Origin: Coemansia sp. RSA 487 | Lineage: Eukaryota > Kickxellomycota > Kickxellomycetes > Kickxellales > Kickxellaceae | Direction of reading: 5' to 3' | Length of the DNA stretch: 44,671 bases | NCBI GenBank assembly: GCA_027577595.1 | Contig: JANBRJ010000120.1 | Location: 1 to 44,671, forward strand | Shown here: one piece after another, positions 1 through 9,634 of the stretch | Numbering within the stretch: position 1 is the first letter of the stretch | How the letters are laid out: every line of letters begins with the position of its first letter | Made by a program: the position numbers and the translations under genes | The notes under the pieces: generated by a model | Told to the model about the DNA's origin: nothing | What the model saw: only the letters and a program-made list of their open reading frames with translations | Database searches by the model: none

Positions 1-159
1 GGCGCTTTAGCCAAATGGGGAGGGGCGGCGGATACCTGGCATAAATATTGATGCCCCCTTTCTCCGTTTGCTGTTATAATAATTTCCAGGTGTACATAGT
101 ATAGCTAATTCTAATTATCTATGCAATTATTAAACAAGTTTCTTTCATAGTCTATAAGC
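1..159. other. 3' flank of TRM61, no gene seen
   Basis: Short stretch downstream of the TRM61 stop codon up to the window edge. It has a G-rich start and an AT-rich remainder. I see no coding frame or RNA gene. Confidence 0.5.
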
Positions 160-1110
160 TTATTCAATAACCTCTGGCGCGAGAATGGCAAATGTCAGGT
201 AGCTTGTATGTCCACGAGCCAAGTCAGCGGGTTTTGAAACAAGAAGTTCAGTGATTCTGCTCTCCTCACCATTTTCGCCATTAGTCGAATCGCTGTCAAG
301 CTTACGTTTCTTTCGATCGTTCCTCGATTGCCTGAAATTGACCTTTTGTCCGTTGATTGCCTCGTCAATGTCAGGAAAAGGCACGGTGCGGACCTCGCCT
401 TCTTTTGCAAGACACTCAAACATGCGAATCTCTGAAAACCCATGTTCGTCCAGCGCTAGTGCCGTGGCCTGCACTTGCTCAATACATGGACTGAAGCAGC
501 ATATTCTTCCAATAGTATCCTTGCGTAGGGCATCCTTGGCCGTGGCAATTGCTTCCCAGGGCGCAGGTAGATCAAGAAACACGGCGTCTGCAATGTTGGA
601 TTTCCCAAAGCCATTAGCAATCACATCCCGGTGCTCAGTCGTTACAATATGCGAAATTCCATGTTCCTCAAATTCTTTCATTGCTGTAGCCGCGCGGATC
701 TCGTGGTACTCAAAGGTAAACAGATGACCAGTAGGAGCAATTGTTCGCGCAATAGAGTGCGAGAATGAGCCGCTGCCTGTTCCCGACTCGATCATGATCT
801 TTCCGGGTCTGAGGTCAAGGTAGAGCGAAATGAACGAAATGTCGGGGAGATACAGTATCTGAGTGCGATGCGGCACAACCTGTGTCCACAGTGCTGGGGT
901 TGGGTGCAGTAAATATACATATCCCTTTCCATCGTACGATCGTAGCTTGCTCCCGTACTTGAGGCCAATCATGTCGTCATGCCGGAAGCTGCCAAATCTG
1001 TTGTTGAATATCTCGCCCGACTTTGCGTAGATCGGACGCATTGCATCCGGCGTTAGATATACAATAATCGGATCGCCATTCTCAATGACGCTCTTGTACT
1101 GATGAAACAT
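160..1110 (-). CDS. TRM61: tRNA (adenine-58-N1) methyltransferase, catalytic subunit
   Basis: A 316-residue protein of the Trm61/Gcd14 family, which with Trm6 methylates adenine 58 of tRNA, including initiator tRNA-Met, in the nucleus. The N-terminal beta-rich region (about 1-90) precedes a Rossmann methyltransferase fold. SAM motif I is ESGTGSGSF at 108-116, an acidic residue follows in FEYHE (133-137), and the catalytic motif DLPAPW lies at 180-185. A basic, Lys/Arg-rich low-complexity segment (about 260-285) comes before the conserved C-terminal strand. The length is somewhat shorter than yeast Trm61 (383 aa) and no domain seems missing. The ATG at 1110 is the first in frame. A TCACGTGA palindrome lies about 140 bp upstream. 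No Trm6 partner is in the window. Confidence 0.95.
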   Translation of the reverse strand: MFHQYKSVIENGDPIIVYLTPDAMRPIYAKSGEIFNNRFGSFRHDDMIGLKYGSKLRSYDGKGYVYLLHPTPALWTQVVPHRTQILYLPDISFISLYLDLRPGKIMIESGTGSGSFSHSIARTIAPTGHLFTFEYHEIRAATAMKEFEEHGISHIVTTEHRDVIANGFGKSNIADAVFLDLPAPWEAIATAKDALRKDTIGRICCFSPCIEQVQATALALDEHGFSEIRMFECLAKEGEVRTVPFPDIDEAINGQKVNFRQSRNDRKKRKLDSDSTNGENGEESRITELLVSKPADLARGHTSYLTFAILAPEVIE

Positions 1111-1637
1111 TTACAGAATGGCTCAAGTTAGACTACTGACAATAAATAACCAGGAAAGACGCAACAAAACAGCACTGATTCAGTAATTTTCCAATCTTAG
1201 AGATGCGCCGTTTTTCCTGTGCCACATATGTGTCTGCTTTGTGGGAATAATGTCACGTGAACACAAGCTGATTTGAAAGTATTCGTTCAGATACACACAA
1301 TACACATAAAACAGTTATATTCATATTGAACTGACCCCCTGGGGCGTTATAATTGACATGTAAATAGTAAGTGTAGTAGCATGTGTGCAATCCGTGTGAA
1401 CAAAATAATACGAAAAGGAATATATGAAGCAGTATAGCTTGTAAAAAAAACCATTGAGGTTGTTACTTTTAGATACATGTTGGTTGACTATCTCCATAGC
1501 TAAACATTCGAGCAATGAATGCTAAGCATTTGGAACATCGGTTCCGCACAGTATAAAATACTGTAACCGAGTCAGCCCTTTTTAATAGGAATTTCCCTCA
1601 TACATGCAAATCATTTAATACATTTCAGATTGGCAGA
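1111..1637. other. divergent intergenic region TRM61 / acyltransferase
   Basis: A 527-bp AT-rich region between two divergently transcribed genes. It should hold both promoters. The only distinct site I see is the TCACGTGA palindrome at 1253-1260. Two AG dinucleotides after pyrimidine-rich tracts lie just before the acyltransferase ATG, so a 5' UTR intron is possible but cannot be shown. Confidence 0.5.
1253..1260. promoter_or_regulatory. TCACGTGA E-box-like palindrome
   Basis: Perfect 8-bp palindrome with a CACGTG core, the site bound by Cbf1/USF-type bHLH factors in fungi and animals. It lies about 140 bp upstream of the TRM61 start. The same 8-mer occurs at 11116-11123 upstream of the complex I subunit. 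Function is inferred from the motif only. Confidence 0.35.
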
Positions 1638-3098
1638 ATGGATAATATTCATCGGTTCGCAGCTAGCATTATATCGCAGGAAATCCCGTTGAGTGTGCTT
1701 GATACACAGGGCTCGTTTTCAAACATTCCATTTGTATTCTTTTTTGAAAACACCGACAACTCTCCCAGTTTTATGCCCAAGGATGTTCTACACCGATCGT
1801 TTTATAGAACCATGGAGCACTTCCCGATCTTTGCTGGCCACATCAAATGCAAAGGGCGAGGAAATGCAAAAATTGTTATTGACAAAGGCAGCATCAACGT
1901 GCCCGAGTATATCGAAGACACAAGTGACATTCATTTTGGTGAATTAAAGGCAGCTGGATTTGCATGGCATGCGTGGCCAAAAGGCGTGGCTACGACAGGG
2001 CCTTGTCCAAGTGCCGACAAAAATGGAGAAATAAAGCTCATCAACGTGCACGTAATTAGGCTAAGAGACAATAGCGGCATAATCATTTACATTAGCATAC
2101 CACACTACGCTGTTGACGGTGAGGCGCATATGGAGGTAGTTCGAAGATGGGGCACCATTTGCCTGATGATGCTAAACGACGACGAGGATAACATTAACAA
2201 GCTACCCGCCTTCAGCTTTGATCGTTCGGAAGTTCTTGCAAAGCTACCAAAAGCACGCATCCCTGTCGACAGTACTACAAGAAAGATATTTACAAAGCCC
2301 AGCATTATGTCGGAATGGCTTGCTTGGGTATCTCCAAGGATGCGTGGGTACCTTCAAAGCAAGATCATCAAGTGCCAGAAAGCCAGAACCCATCTGTTCC
2401 ACGTTTCACAAGAATCGTTTGGAAGGCTGAAAGACAAACTAAGTGAGCATCTTCCCAAAGACAACGATATCACAATCAACCATCTTCTACTTGCCCTGAC
2501 GACCAAAACACTCGCTCAGGCACACATGGCCGTGGCAAATGAAAAGAGAACAAGGCGGCTCACAATGAGGCTATGCAGAAGAAAGGAAGGCGTGCTACCG
2601 ATTGGTGTTGTTTTCGAAACACGCAGCCAGCTCAAACTAGCATCCAAGGGTTACATTGGCAATGTTCTTATGCCGAAGATTGTACTCAAGCCGCTAAATG
2701 AGTTGGAATCGACTACGACCACCGAGTCGTTGGCCAAAACGGTTTCTGGATTCGATGAGGTTGTGAATAACATCTCTGCACCGCTTGTGGCTAGTTATAT
2801 TGACATGGTGAATCCACGGCCATCGAGTTTTACGCGTCCGGCCATGAGCTTTAGTTTCCATAAATCAGCAATGACTTTTATATACGACATCATGCCAGAC
2901 ATGTACGTGACGGATTTTGGATATGGGCGCCCGATGTGGGTCAGTCCGGTAGAGCCATTCAGAGCCAATGCTGTGCTGCTGCTCACTGGAAGAGATTCCA
3001 AAGATGGTGTGGATGTATTCATGTCAACATTTCCGAAAGCTATGGACGAGATTCTAAAGAACGATTTTTGGATGAGCGTCGCACAAAAAATATACTAG
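1638..3098 (+). CDS. BAHD-family (transferase PF02458-type) acyltransferase
   Basis: A 486-residue acyl-CoA-dependent O/N-acyltransferase of the BAHD superfamily. The two hallmark motifs are present at the expected places: HYAVDG (HxxxDG, catalytic His156, Asp160) and DFGYGRP at 426-432, a form of the structural DFGWG motif with Tyr for Trp. Substrate cannot be predicted. Relatives act on alcohols and amines, such as trichothecene 3-O-acetyltransferase in fungi and phenylpropanoid enzymes in plants. No signal peptide or membrane segment is evident, so it is probably cytosolic. The ATG at 1638 is the first in frame. It converges on the mitochondrial AsnRS gene with only 44 bp between stop codons. 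There are no neighbouring biosynthetic genes to suggest a secondary-metabolite cluster. Confidence 0.85.
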   Translation: MDNIHRFAASIISQEIPLSVLDTQGSFSNIPFVFFFENTDNSPSFMPKDVLHRSFYRTMEHFPIFAGHIKCKGRGNAKIVIDKGSINVPEYIEDTSDIHFGELKAAGFAWHAWPKGVATTGPCPSADKNGEIKLINVHVIRLRDNSGIIIYISIPHYAVDGEAHMEVVRRWGTICLMMLNDDEDNINKLPAFSFDRSEVLAKLPKARIPVDSTTRKIFTKPSIMSEWLAWVSPRMRGYLQSKIIKCQKARTHLFHVSQESFGRLKDKLSEHLPKDNDITINHLLLALTTKTLAQAHMAVANEKRTRRLTMRLCRRKEGVLPIGVVFETRSQLKLASKGYIGNVLMPKIVLKPLNELESTTTTESLAKTVSGFDEVVNNISAPLVASYIDMVNPRPSSFTRPAMSFSFHKSAMTFIYDIMPDMYVTDFGYGRPMWVSPVEPFRANAVLLLTGRDSKDGVDVFMSTFPKAMDEILKNDFWMSVAQKIY

Positions 3099-3142
3099 TA
3101 AACACAAAGAAAAGTCAATAAAGTAACAGCTTTGTCTACCGT

Positions 3143-4597
3143 CTAATAAAGACACCGCCCAGAATGCCTTGGGAATGGAATAATGTCACGGATGCTTTCG
3201 AGTCCAGTTACCATTTGGATATATCTCTCAAATCCCATCCCAAATCCGCCATGAGGGGTGGTTCCATATCTGCGAAGGCTAGTGTACCAGTCCAACGACC
3301 CTTTCTCGATGCCAAACGCTTTGATTTTGTCTTTTATGCGCCCAAAGTCATGCTCACGAAGGCTTCCGCCTAGAAGCTCGCATGGACCAGGAACAAGCAA
3401 ATCCATGCACGCAACGGTCTTCCCGCCCGGGTTGGGCAGCATGTAAAAGGGCTTGATCTCAGCCGGGTAGTCAGTAACAAAGACAGGACCATCAAAATGC
3501 TTTGTAGCAAGATAGCGCTCGTGCTCGCTTTGCAGCCCTTGGCCCCATTGCGGCTTGAATACAAACTTTTGCGACGCATCTGCCTTCTGAAGAATGTCTA
3601 TTGCCTCGGTGTATGTGATGCGCACATATGGCTCGCTGCTCACTATTCGCTGTACAAGTTTTGCTAGCGCCTCGTGCTTTTGTGCAAAAAAGTCCAGCTC
3701 ATTACCAGCATTGTCTAAAAGATACTGTGTAGTTGATCGGATCATTTGTTCCTCAACGCTCAACAGTTGCTCTAGCTTCCTTACAAATGCGCATTCGGCT
3801 TCAACCATCCAAAACTCTGACAGATGCCGCCCAGTCTGGCTCGGCTCTGCACGAAAGGCCTGGTTAAAGTTGTACACGCGCTTAAATGCATTGCTGTATA
3901 CCTCGAGGTGTAGTTGGCCAGAAACCGTCAAGTTGACCTTTTTACCAAAGAAGTCCGACGCAGGATTCTCGGTACCAGGAGTGGCAAGCTGGAACGTCTC
4001 GCCGCCGCCTTCGCAGTCGTTGGTGGTTATTGTCGGAGTATGTATACGAACAAACTCATTGTCGTGAAAAAACTTGTGCAGACCCATCTCTGTGTGATCA
4101 CGAAGACGAGTGACAGCGCTGATCGTCTGTGACCGTGGGCGAATGTGCCCTATTTCTCGTAAAAACTCCATTGTGTGCCGTTTCTTTTGAAGAGGATATG
4201 TCTCAGGATCCGCGCTTCCGATAATGCAAACATCGATCGCTTGAATCTCCTTGCTTTGCTCACGACCGGGACTTTCGGTTAGCCGACCCTTGATCTCCAC
4301 GGAGCAGCCAGTGGAAAGTCCAGCAGCCATCTGCGGATCGTCCATTATGATCTGTATACCACGCAGTGTTGAGCCGTCGGATATTTCGGCAAACGCAAGC
4401 CGCTTCTGCACCCGAACAGACCTGACCCAGCCAGAGACTGTCACCTCGGATCCGGAAGTTCCTGTTTTGATCGTGCTGTGGAGTGTGGGCACCAAACCAA
4501 GCTGCGTTTTGTCTTTCGCGGCGCCGCTTAGCCATCGGGCGCATATTTGCGGGTGGCAAATTCGAAGTGGTATGCGAACGAGACTAGCTGATAGCAT
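3143..4597 (-). CDS. SLM5: asparaginyl-tRNA synthetase, mitochondrial
   Basis: A 484-residue class IIb aminoacyl-tRNA synthetase that charges mitochondrial tRNA-Asn. An Arg-containing, acid-free N-terminus of about 30 residues looks like a mitochondrial targeting peptide. It is followed by an OB-fold anticodon-binding domain (about 50-125) and the catalytic core. Class II motif 1 lies near FVRIHTPTI (182-190), motif 2 is FRAEPSQ...EFWMVEAE (about 248-267), and motif 3 is GFGMGFERYIQ (about 451-461, with the ATP-binding Arg). The protein ends in the AsnRS-typical IRDIIPFPR. Single-domain bacterial-like architecture supports the organellar rather than the cytosolic enzyme. The frame is open upstream to 4612, but the first ATG is at 4597. 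It shares a 287-bp divergent promoter with the helicase gene. Confidence 0.94.
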   Translation of the reverse strand: MLSASLVRIPLRICHPQICARWLSGAAKDKTQLGLVPTLHSTIKTGTSGSEVTVSGWVRSVRVQKRLAFAEISDGSTLRGIQIIMDDPQMAAGLSTGCSVEIKGRLTESPGREQSKEIQAIDVCIIGSADPETYPLQKKRHTMEFLREIGHIRPRSQTISAVTRLRDHTEMGLHKFFHDNEFVRIHTPTITTNDCEGGGETFQLATPGTENPASDFFGKKVNLTVSGQLHLEVYSNAFKRVYNFNQAFRAEPSQTGRHLSEFWMVEAECAFVRKLEQLLSVEEQMIRSTTQYLLDNAGNELDFFAQKHEALAKLVQRIVSSEPYVRITYTEAIDILQKADASQKFVFKPQWGQGLQSEHERYLATKHFDGPVFVTDYPAEIKPFYMLPNPGGKTVACMDLLVPGPCELLGGSLREHDFGRIKDKIKAFGIEKGSLDWYTSLRRYGTTPHGGFGMGFERYIQMVTGLESIRDIIPFPRHSGRCLY

Positions 4598-4884
4598 GCC
4601 AATAATTAACAATAAATGATAATGAAAAGCAGAAAGGACATCAATGAAAAGGCTTGCTTGCTCGATGTGTCAGTAACGCTATATCAGAATCACCGAACGC
4701 GATTGAGGCTTGATCGATTAAGAGTCAATCAACAAAGCATAAAAATTGTCTTTGGTTGGAAAAAAAACTTCTTTACTGTTGGCAAAACGATCTCGCTCTT
4801 TTTTCACTTTCCTTGTTTCTTCTAACCAACTTAGATATTCATTATTTTTAACTCTGCAAACTAGCATACTCTTTAATTTGGATA

Positions 4885-6480
4885 ATGCCTGACACTAGCA
4901 CCAGGGGCAAAAAGACAAAGACTGTAGTCGCCATGTCTGCGGAAGCCATGCAGACAAAGAAGGAAAGAAAAGAAAAGTATAATAACAAGAAGGAAAAGAA
5001 GGAAAAGAAGGAGAAACGCAGCAAGAAGCGTAGTAACAGCGATGCTTCCGACGGCGCTAGTGAACCATCCGAGGATGTAGCTAAAAAGATCAAGACAAGC
5101 AACAAAAGGACTGAAGTGCCCGCACAAGCAGCAGCCCAAACATCATCCGCCGTCACACCTGCCATTGCGCAGTCGTTTTACGAAAAGCACAACATTTGCG
5201 TCACGGGCGACGATGCATTCTTGCCTTTCCTCGAGTTCTCGCAAACACCGTTCAGCAGCAATATCCTCAAGGCGTGCAAAAAGTTTGCAGCGCCAACACC
5301 AATCCAGTCGGCGTGCTGGCCAGTTATCACCGCTAACCGTGATGTCATTGGTATTGCAGAGACTGGTTCGGGAAAGACATTCGCTTTTGCACTGCCAGCA
5401 GTGCACTACCTTTCGAACAAGTACGGCGACAAGGCAAAGAGATGCAACAAGCCCCTTGCGCTTATTGTTTCTCCGACACGCGAGCTTGCATTGCAGACGC
5501 ACGAGCAGTGTCTCGAGGCCGGAAAGTATCTCGGGATAACATCTGTGTGCTTGTTTGGAGGCGCTCCAAAGGGGCTCCAGCTCAAGGAGCTGAAAACGAC
5601 AAAGCCCGCTATCATTGTGGCAACACCTGGCCGTCTGCTGGACATCGTTGAGCACGACCAGGCGATGGACATATCGGAGGTGTCGTTTTTGGTTCTTGAC
5701 GAGGCAGATCGCATGCTGGATCAAGGCTTTGAAAGGGACATCACATCGATTATCGGGATGCTCAGTCAGGGCAATGACCGCCAAACAGTGATGTTCAGCG
5801 CTACGTGGCCCAAGAGCGTGCGTAACCTGGCGGACACCTTCCTGCGCAACCCTGTCAAGGTGTCTATTGGGTCGGACGAGATTGCAATCAACGAGCGCGT
5901 GAAGCAGATCGTCGAGGTTGTTGGTGGATTCGATAAGAACCGCAAGCTCCTTGATCTTTTGAAGACGTACCATAGATCGCGCAAGAACCGTGTGCTCGTT
6001 TTTGCACTTTACAAGAAAGAAGCTTCCCGGATCGAGTCGATGCTAAAGCAGAAAGGCTTCAATTGTACGTCGATCCACGGAGACAAGGCCCAGAACCAGC
6101 GGCTCGAGGCGATTGAGGCATTCCGCGACGGAAGCATCCCGCTTCTGATTGCTACAGATGTCGCTGCGCGTGGGCTCGATGTACCTGACGTCGAGTATGT
6201 CATCAACTACACGTTCCCGCTTACGATCGACGACTACACGCATCGCTGTGGTCGTACAGCGAGGGCTGGCAAGAAGGGCATTGCGCACACGTTCTTTACA
6301 GAGGATGACAAGAAGCACTCGGGTGGGCTTGTCAATGTGCTGAAGGCTGCAAACATGGATGTCCCAGAGGCGCTGCTGAAGTTTGGCACGACAGTCAAAA
6401 AGAAGGAGCATTCATCGTATGGCGCGTTCTTTAAGGATATCGATACGAGCGCCAAGCCAGTCAAGATTATCTTTGACTGA
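4885..6480 (+). CDS. DBP3: ATP-dependent DEAD-box RNA helicase, Dbp3-like
   Basis: A 531-residue DEAD-box helicase. The first ~75 residues are a Lys/Glu-rich basic tail, typical of nucleolar Dbp3. All core motifs are intact: Q motif APTPIQ (136-141), Walker A AETGSGKT (158-165), PTREL (197-201), TPGR (247-250), DEAD (272-275), SAT (305-307), ATDVAARGL (423-431) and HRCGRTAR (453-460). In yeast, Dbp3 helps process the A3 site in ITS1 of pre-rRNA and aids box C/D snoRNA dynamics during 60S assembly. Length matches the family (yeast 523 aa). The core is Dbp2/DDX5-like, so assignment to Dbp3 rather than a close relative rests mainly on the KKE-rich N-terminus and overall length. Confidence 0.9.
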   Translation: MPDTSTRGKKTKTVVAMSAEAMQTKKERKEKYNNKKEKKEKKEKRSKKRSNSDASDGASEPSEDVAKKIKTSNKRTEVPAQAAAQTSSAVTPAIAQSFYEKHNICVTGDDAFLPFLEFSQTPFSSNILKACKKFAAPTPIQSACWPVITANRDVIGIAETGSGKTFAFALPAVHYLSNKYGDKAKRCNKPLALIVSPTRELALQTHEQCLEAGKYLGITSVCLFGGAPKGLQLKELKTTKPAIIVATPGRLLDIVEHDQAMDISEVSFLVLDEADRMLDQGFERDITSIIGMLSQGNDRQTVMFSATWPKSVRNLADTFLRNPVKVSIGSDEIAINERVKQIVEVVGGFDKNRKLLDLLKTYHRSRKNRVLVFALYKKEASRIESMLKQKGFNCTSIHGDKAQNQRLEAIEAFRDGSIPLLIATDVAARGLDVPDVEYVINYTFPLTIDDYTHRCGRTARAGKKGIAHTFFTEDDKKHSGGLVNVLKAANMDVPEALLKFGTTVKKKEHSSYGAFFKDIDTSAKPVKIIFD

Positions 6481-6813
6481 GTCAAAAGTATCATATCTTC
6501 TCTTGTATAATGCAGTCTGCTGTATTCTTTGAGCTAGCATGAAATGCAAATTAAATCCATTAGTGTGGGCTGAAATCTCACAAGCTATTGGGCGAAAAAT
6601 ACCCTTTATTTTTCTGCGACTGTTGCAAAGAAAGCACAGGCAAAGGAACAAAACTGAACTGAATTGACTCTTTCCTCTTTCCTTTCTCTTCTTCTCCCCT
6701 TGGCCAACAGTTCTACAACTCCTTACAAGTTTATTATCGTTTATCGTTGTTTTTGACTTTATCATTTAAAGCCTTCTAAGCAATTCTCTGGTGCGTCGTT
6801 TCTACAGCCCGTA
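6481..6813. other. intergenic, 3' of DBP3 and promoter of transporter
   Basis: A 333-bp AT-rich region with pyrimidine-rich tracts near 6661-6705. It presumably holds the helicase terminator and the transporter promoter. No gene or structured RNA is seen. Confidence 0.5.
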
Positions 6814-8127
6814 ATGTCCTCTGAGCAGACGTATCAGCCTCTTCTGGTGGAACAACAGAGGAATAGCAATGAGCTGCGACCGGAATACGGAGCAGTGCAG
6901 CCACACCCTGTGACCGAGACAAACTTAGCTCCTGTCGTGCAGCATGGAGGCTCTATTGAAGCATTCTTCCACATTGTATGCATCACTGCAGGAACTGGAA
7001 TCCTTCAGCTCCCTTACGCACTCAAGGTTGGCGGCTGGGCTGGAGTTCTATACATTATACTTGCTGCTGTGATAGCTGCGTATAGCGGAGATATCCTTAT
7101 AAAATGCCTCTATTGCAAGCAGGGGGTTCGGTTGAAATCCTATCCTGAGGTTGCAGAGGCAGCCTTTGGGCGCCATGGACGAATCATTGTGCGGCTTCTA
7201 AAGGACTTTAATCTTCTTGGTGTGGTTGGGGTATATATTGTGCTTGCTGGCATCAATATCGATTCGCTTCTGGCAGGCACCGCTGGTGGGCAGCTTGGCG
7301 TGCAGTTCTGGAGTGCAGTCTCGGCGTTTCTTGTATGGATCGTGATTGTTTTTGCCCGCGAGGTCCACGATGTGGTTTTACTGAGCGTCTTTGGAACGTT
7401 GACAACCGTGGCAATGGTGGTTATTATCATTTGGCTTGGAATAAGCGACAGAGAGTATGCGCAGTCAAGACCACCGACGCAGCTAGTTAATATTGGGATG
7501 GCTCCCGTATCGCTGGCGTCGATTTGCTTTAGCTTTGGCGGCAATCTGAACTGGCCAGATATCGAGGCGTCAATGAAATCGCCCAAGATGTGGTCCAGGA
7601 CGCTTTCACTTGCTACGGCATTTGTTGCTTTTATCTACCTGTCCGTCGCTGGTATTGGGTATGGTGTTTACGGCGATCTTGTCAAGTCGCCTATTCTCCT
7701 GAGCCTTCCCTCAGGTATGGCAGTCGTTGTAGCCGACGCAATGATCACTGCCCATGTTTTGCTTGCATCTCCAGTCCTGCTGACTGCTGTCTTCATCGAG
7801 GCTGAGAACGACATGAGTATTGGCGTAGCTGCTTCTGGTTCTTTCCGAGCACAGCTCTATTGCAAGCTTTTGCGAAGCCTTTTAATGGGCGTCGTTGCAT
7901 TCTTTGCTGTGTTTGTGTCTGACTTTAGCAAGGTGATCCCAATACTTGGCGCTGTTGCTGCATCGCTGGTCGTTTTTGTCATCCCAGTTGCCTGCTACAT
8001 CCGCCTTTTCAAGACCCAAAGGGCTTTCTCTGTCTGGGAGTACGCTTGGTATGCGCTTATCGTCTGCGTAGGTCTTGTATGCCTTGTAATTGGCACCTCA
8101 CAAGCTATCTCCGACCTGTACAAATAG
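6814..8127 (+). CDS. amino acid transporter, AAAP family (vacuolar AVT-like)
   Basis: A 437-residue polytopic membrane protein of the amino acid/auxin permease family (Aa_trans). A hydrophilic cytosolic N-terminus of about 45 residues leads into the first membrane helix, which carries the family signature ITAGTGILQLPYAL (57-70). By eye about 10-11 hydrophobic segments follow, ending close to the C-terminus. In fungi the family includes the AVT vacuolar transporters that move neutral amino acids by proton exchange, and AVT-type is the likeliest class here. The short N-terminus is unlike yeast Avt1 (about 200 residues before TM1), so the substrate and even the membrane are open. It lies in tandem after DBP3, and downstream is the relic F-box gene on the opposite strand. 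Confidence 0.88.
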   Translation: MSSEQTYQPLLVEQQRNSNELRPEYGAVQPHPVTETNLAPVVQHGGSIEAFFHIVCITAGTGILQLPYALKVGGWAGVLYIILAAVIAAYSGDILIKCLYCKQGVRLKSYPEVAEAAFGRHGRIIVRLLKDFNLLGVVGVYIVLAGINIDSLLAGTAGGQLGVQFWSAVSAFLVWIVIVFAREVHDVVLLSVFGTLTTVAMVVIIIWLGISDREYAQSRPPTQLVNIGMAPVSLASICFSFGGNLNWPDIEASMKSPKMWSRTLSLATAFVAFIYLSVAGIGYGVYGDLVKSPILLSLPSGMAVVVADAMITAHVLLASPVLLTAVFIEAENDMSIGVAASGSFRAQLYCKLLRSLLMGVVAFFAVFVSDFSKVIPILGAVAASLVVFVIPVACYIRLFKTQRAFSVWEYAWYALIVCVGLVCLVIGTSQAISDLYK

Positions 8128-8154
8128 AACTTGGGACTAAACTTTGTATTTTTG

Positions 8155-9634
8155 CTAAGGTTGGTTTGTATAACCACAACCTCCTATACTGTATTTGGTT
8201 GCTAATGAATTTTGGATCAGGAGATAATGAGTATAAAATTCCATGCAACAAAATGGTGAAAAATAGCTTTCTAAATCGGCTACCAAGCCTTGGCGTATCT
8301 GATACCTATATGAATAGGTGCGAATTCCGGTTTGGCTATCCTTAACAATAGAATATTGGTGATCGGATGTCGCAAACATTGATAAAGCAGGGATTCGTAC
8401 AGGCAAATGGGTGACGCAAGTAAGGAAATCATGTGGGCTGTTAGGTTCAGTATTATAGATACAAAGTTTTGCCATTTTAGTTTCAAATTCCACGACCTTT
8501 TCCTGCGTCTCTTCTTCCCTTCCGCGCCTTATAATTTGCAAATTTTCATCGCCAAGACAAACCAAATAGACGTCGAGATGTAGAAGATTGTAAATATTTG
8601 GAACGAGCTTCAATAATACTTCAAGACTAATCGGTAGTTTTAGACTTGTAAGGTTTACCCAAGCTGCTGTTCGTTGAGTGTTGACTAATGCTTGATGAAT
8701 GACTTCGCATCCGTACGGATATATCCTGTTTCTAATGATTTATCGAAGGCTTTCTCTCCTTATCCGTTTGTCGATTATAATCCAATTCGAGAGTTTTCAG
8801 GTTTGTAAATCCGATGTACCCAGAAGTAAGATAAGCATGGAAGCTCCACCATGAAAAGGTGCTGGATATATCATGCAGATCCAAGCGTTGGAGTGATTTT
8901 GCGTATATAGGAAATCTGAGTCGTATTACCGTTTAGACTCAGCGAAAGATCTGTCAACATATCTGTGAATGATGATGGAGTTTGTTTAAGCAGAGACCAG
9001 CAATGCAAATATTGTAGACAACCAGCATATTCGTCAATAAGGATGAACAACGCTGATAAAAAGTGCTTTAGCGTCACAATAATCCATATGCAGGCAAGCT
9101 ATATTCGGTGCTCTGCGTTTAAAGTCAAAAATGTGTTTTGAAGCAGCTAATGCAAATTCCTTTAGCTCCAATCCATTGGATACTATAATAGAGCTAATAT
9201 ATCTACTATGGATTCTCAATGAGGTCAGACACAGCCAATATCCAACCCCTAGAGATAAAAGCTTTGTTAATACCGGACCACACTAACAAATATTTGGTTC
9301 TGGAAATGTAAACACATCCGAGTTTGTTACGCAGTTGCAGTTGTACTCGTCACGATCAGTGGATGATTCAAGATTGGCCCTGTAAGTAATATTATGGACA
9401 GAAAAATGGACACTACCCTTCGTATTGATGGATGGAAGGTTGAGCTCTCCCGATAAAATGTTAATAAAGGCTTGAGAAAACACATAGTCGCGAATCAATT
9501 CATGCCACTGGCAACACACTTAAAGTAAAGATATCTGTTTCTTCTATTCGTGAATGTTTTTCGGCTGGTTCTCCTAAAACGAGATAGAGAATGTGATAGA
9601 AAGCTGACTCATATATATCGTTTATATGTGCCAT
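8155..9634 (-). pseudogene. decayed F-box-like / LRR-type gene
   Basis: Broken minus-strand gene. From the ATG at 9634 it reads MAHINDIYESAFYHILYLVL and then a Cys-Trp-His-Glu-Leu stretch (near 9490-9510). This is the same layout as the start of the intact gene at 41535 (MHINELP...ILYW...LLSVCRVWRELV). The frame changes by 1-2 nt near 9510. Later pieces with LRR-like patterning lie at about 9519-9283, 9219-9034, 9077-8871 and 8613-8155. The last holds CVTHLPVRIPAL, a typical helix/strand repeat. At least three stops or frame changes separate these pieces, so it cannot make the full protein. I infer an old non-functional member of the F-box-like family. Low similarity in the middle leaves a spliced but diverged gene as a less likely alternative. 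Confidence 0.6.

Noticed and set aside
4598-4612. Five-codon N-terminal extension of AsnRS
   Set aside because: Begins with TTG. The ATG at 4597 directly opens a normal targeting peptide.
5143-5973. 276-codon minus-strand open frame
   Set aside because: Antisense to the conserved core of the DEAD-box helicase, with codon pattern explained by the plus strand.
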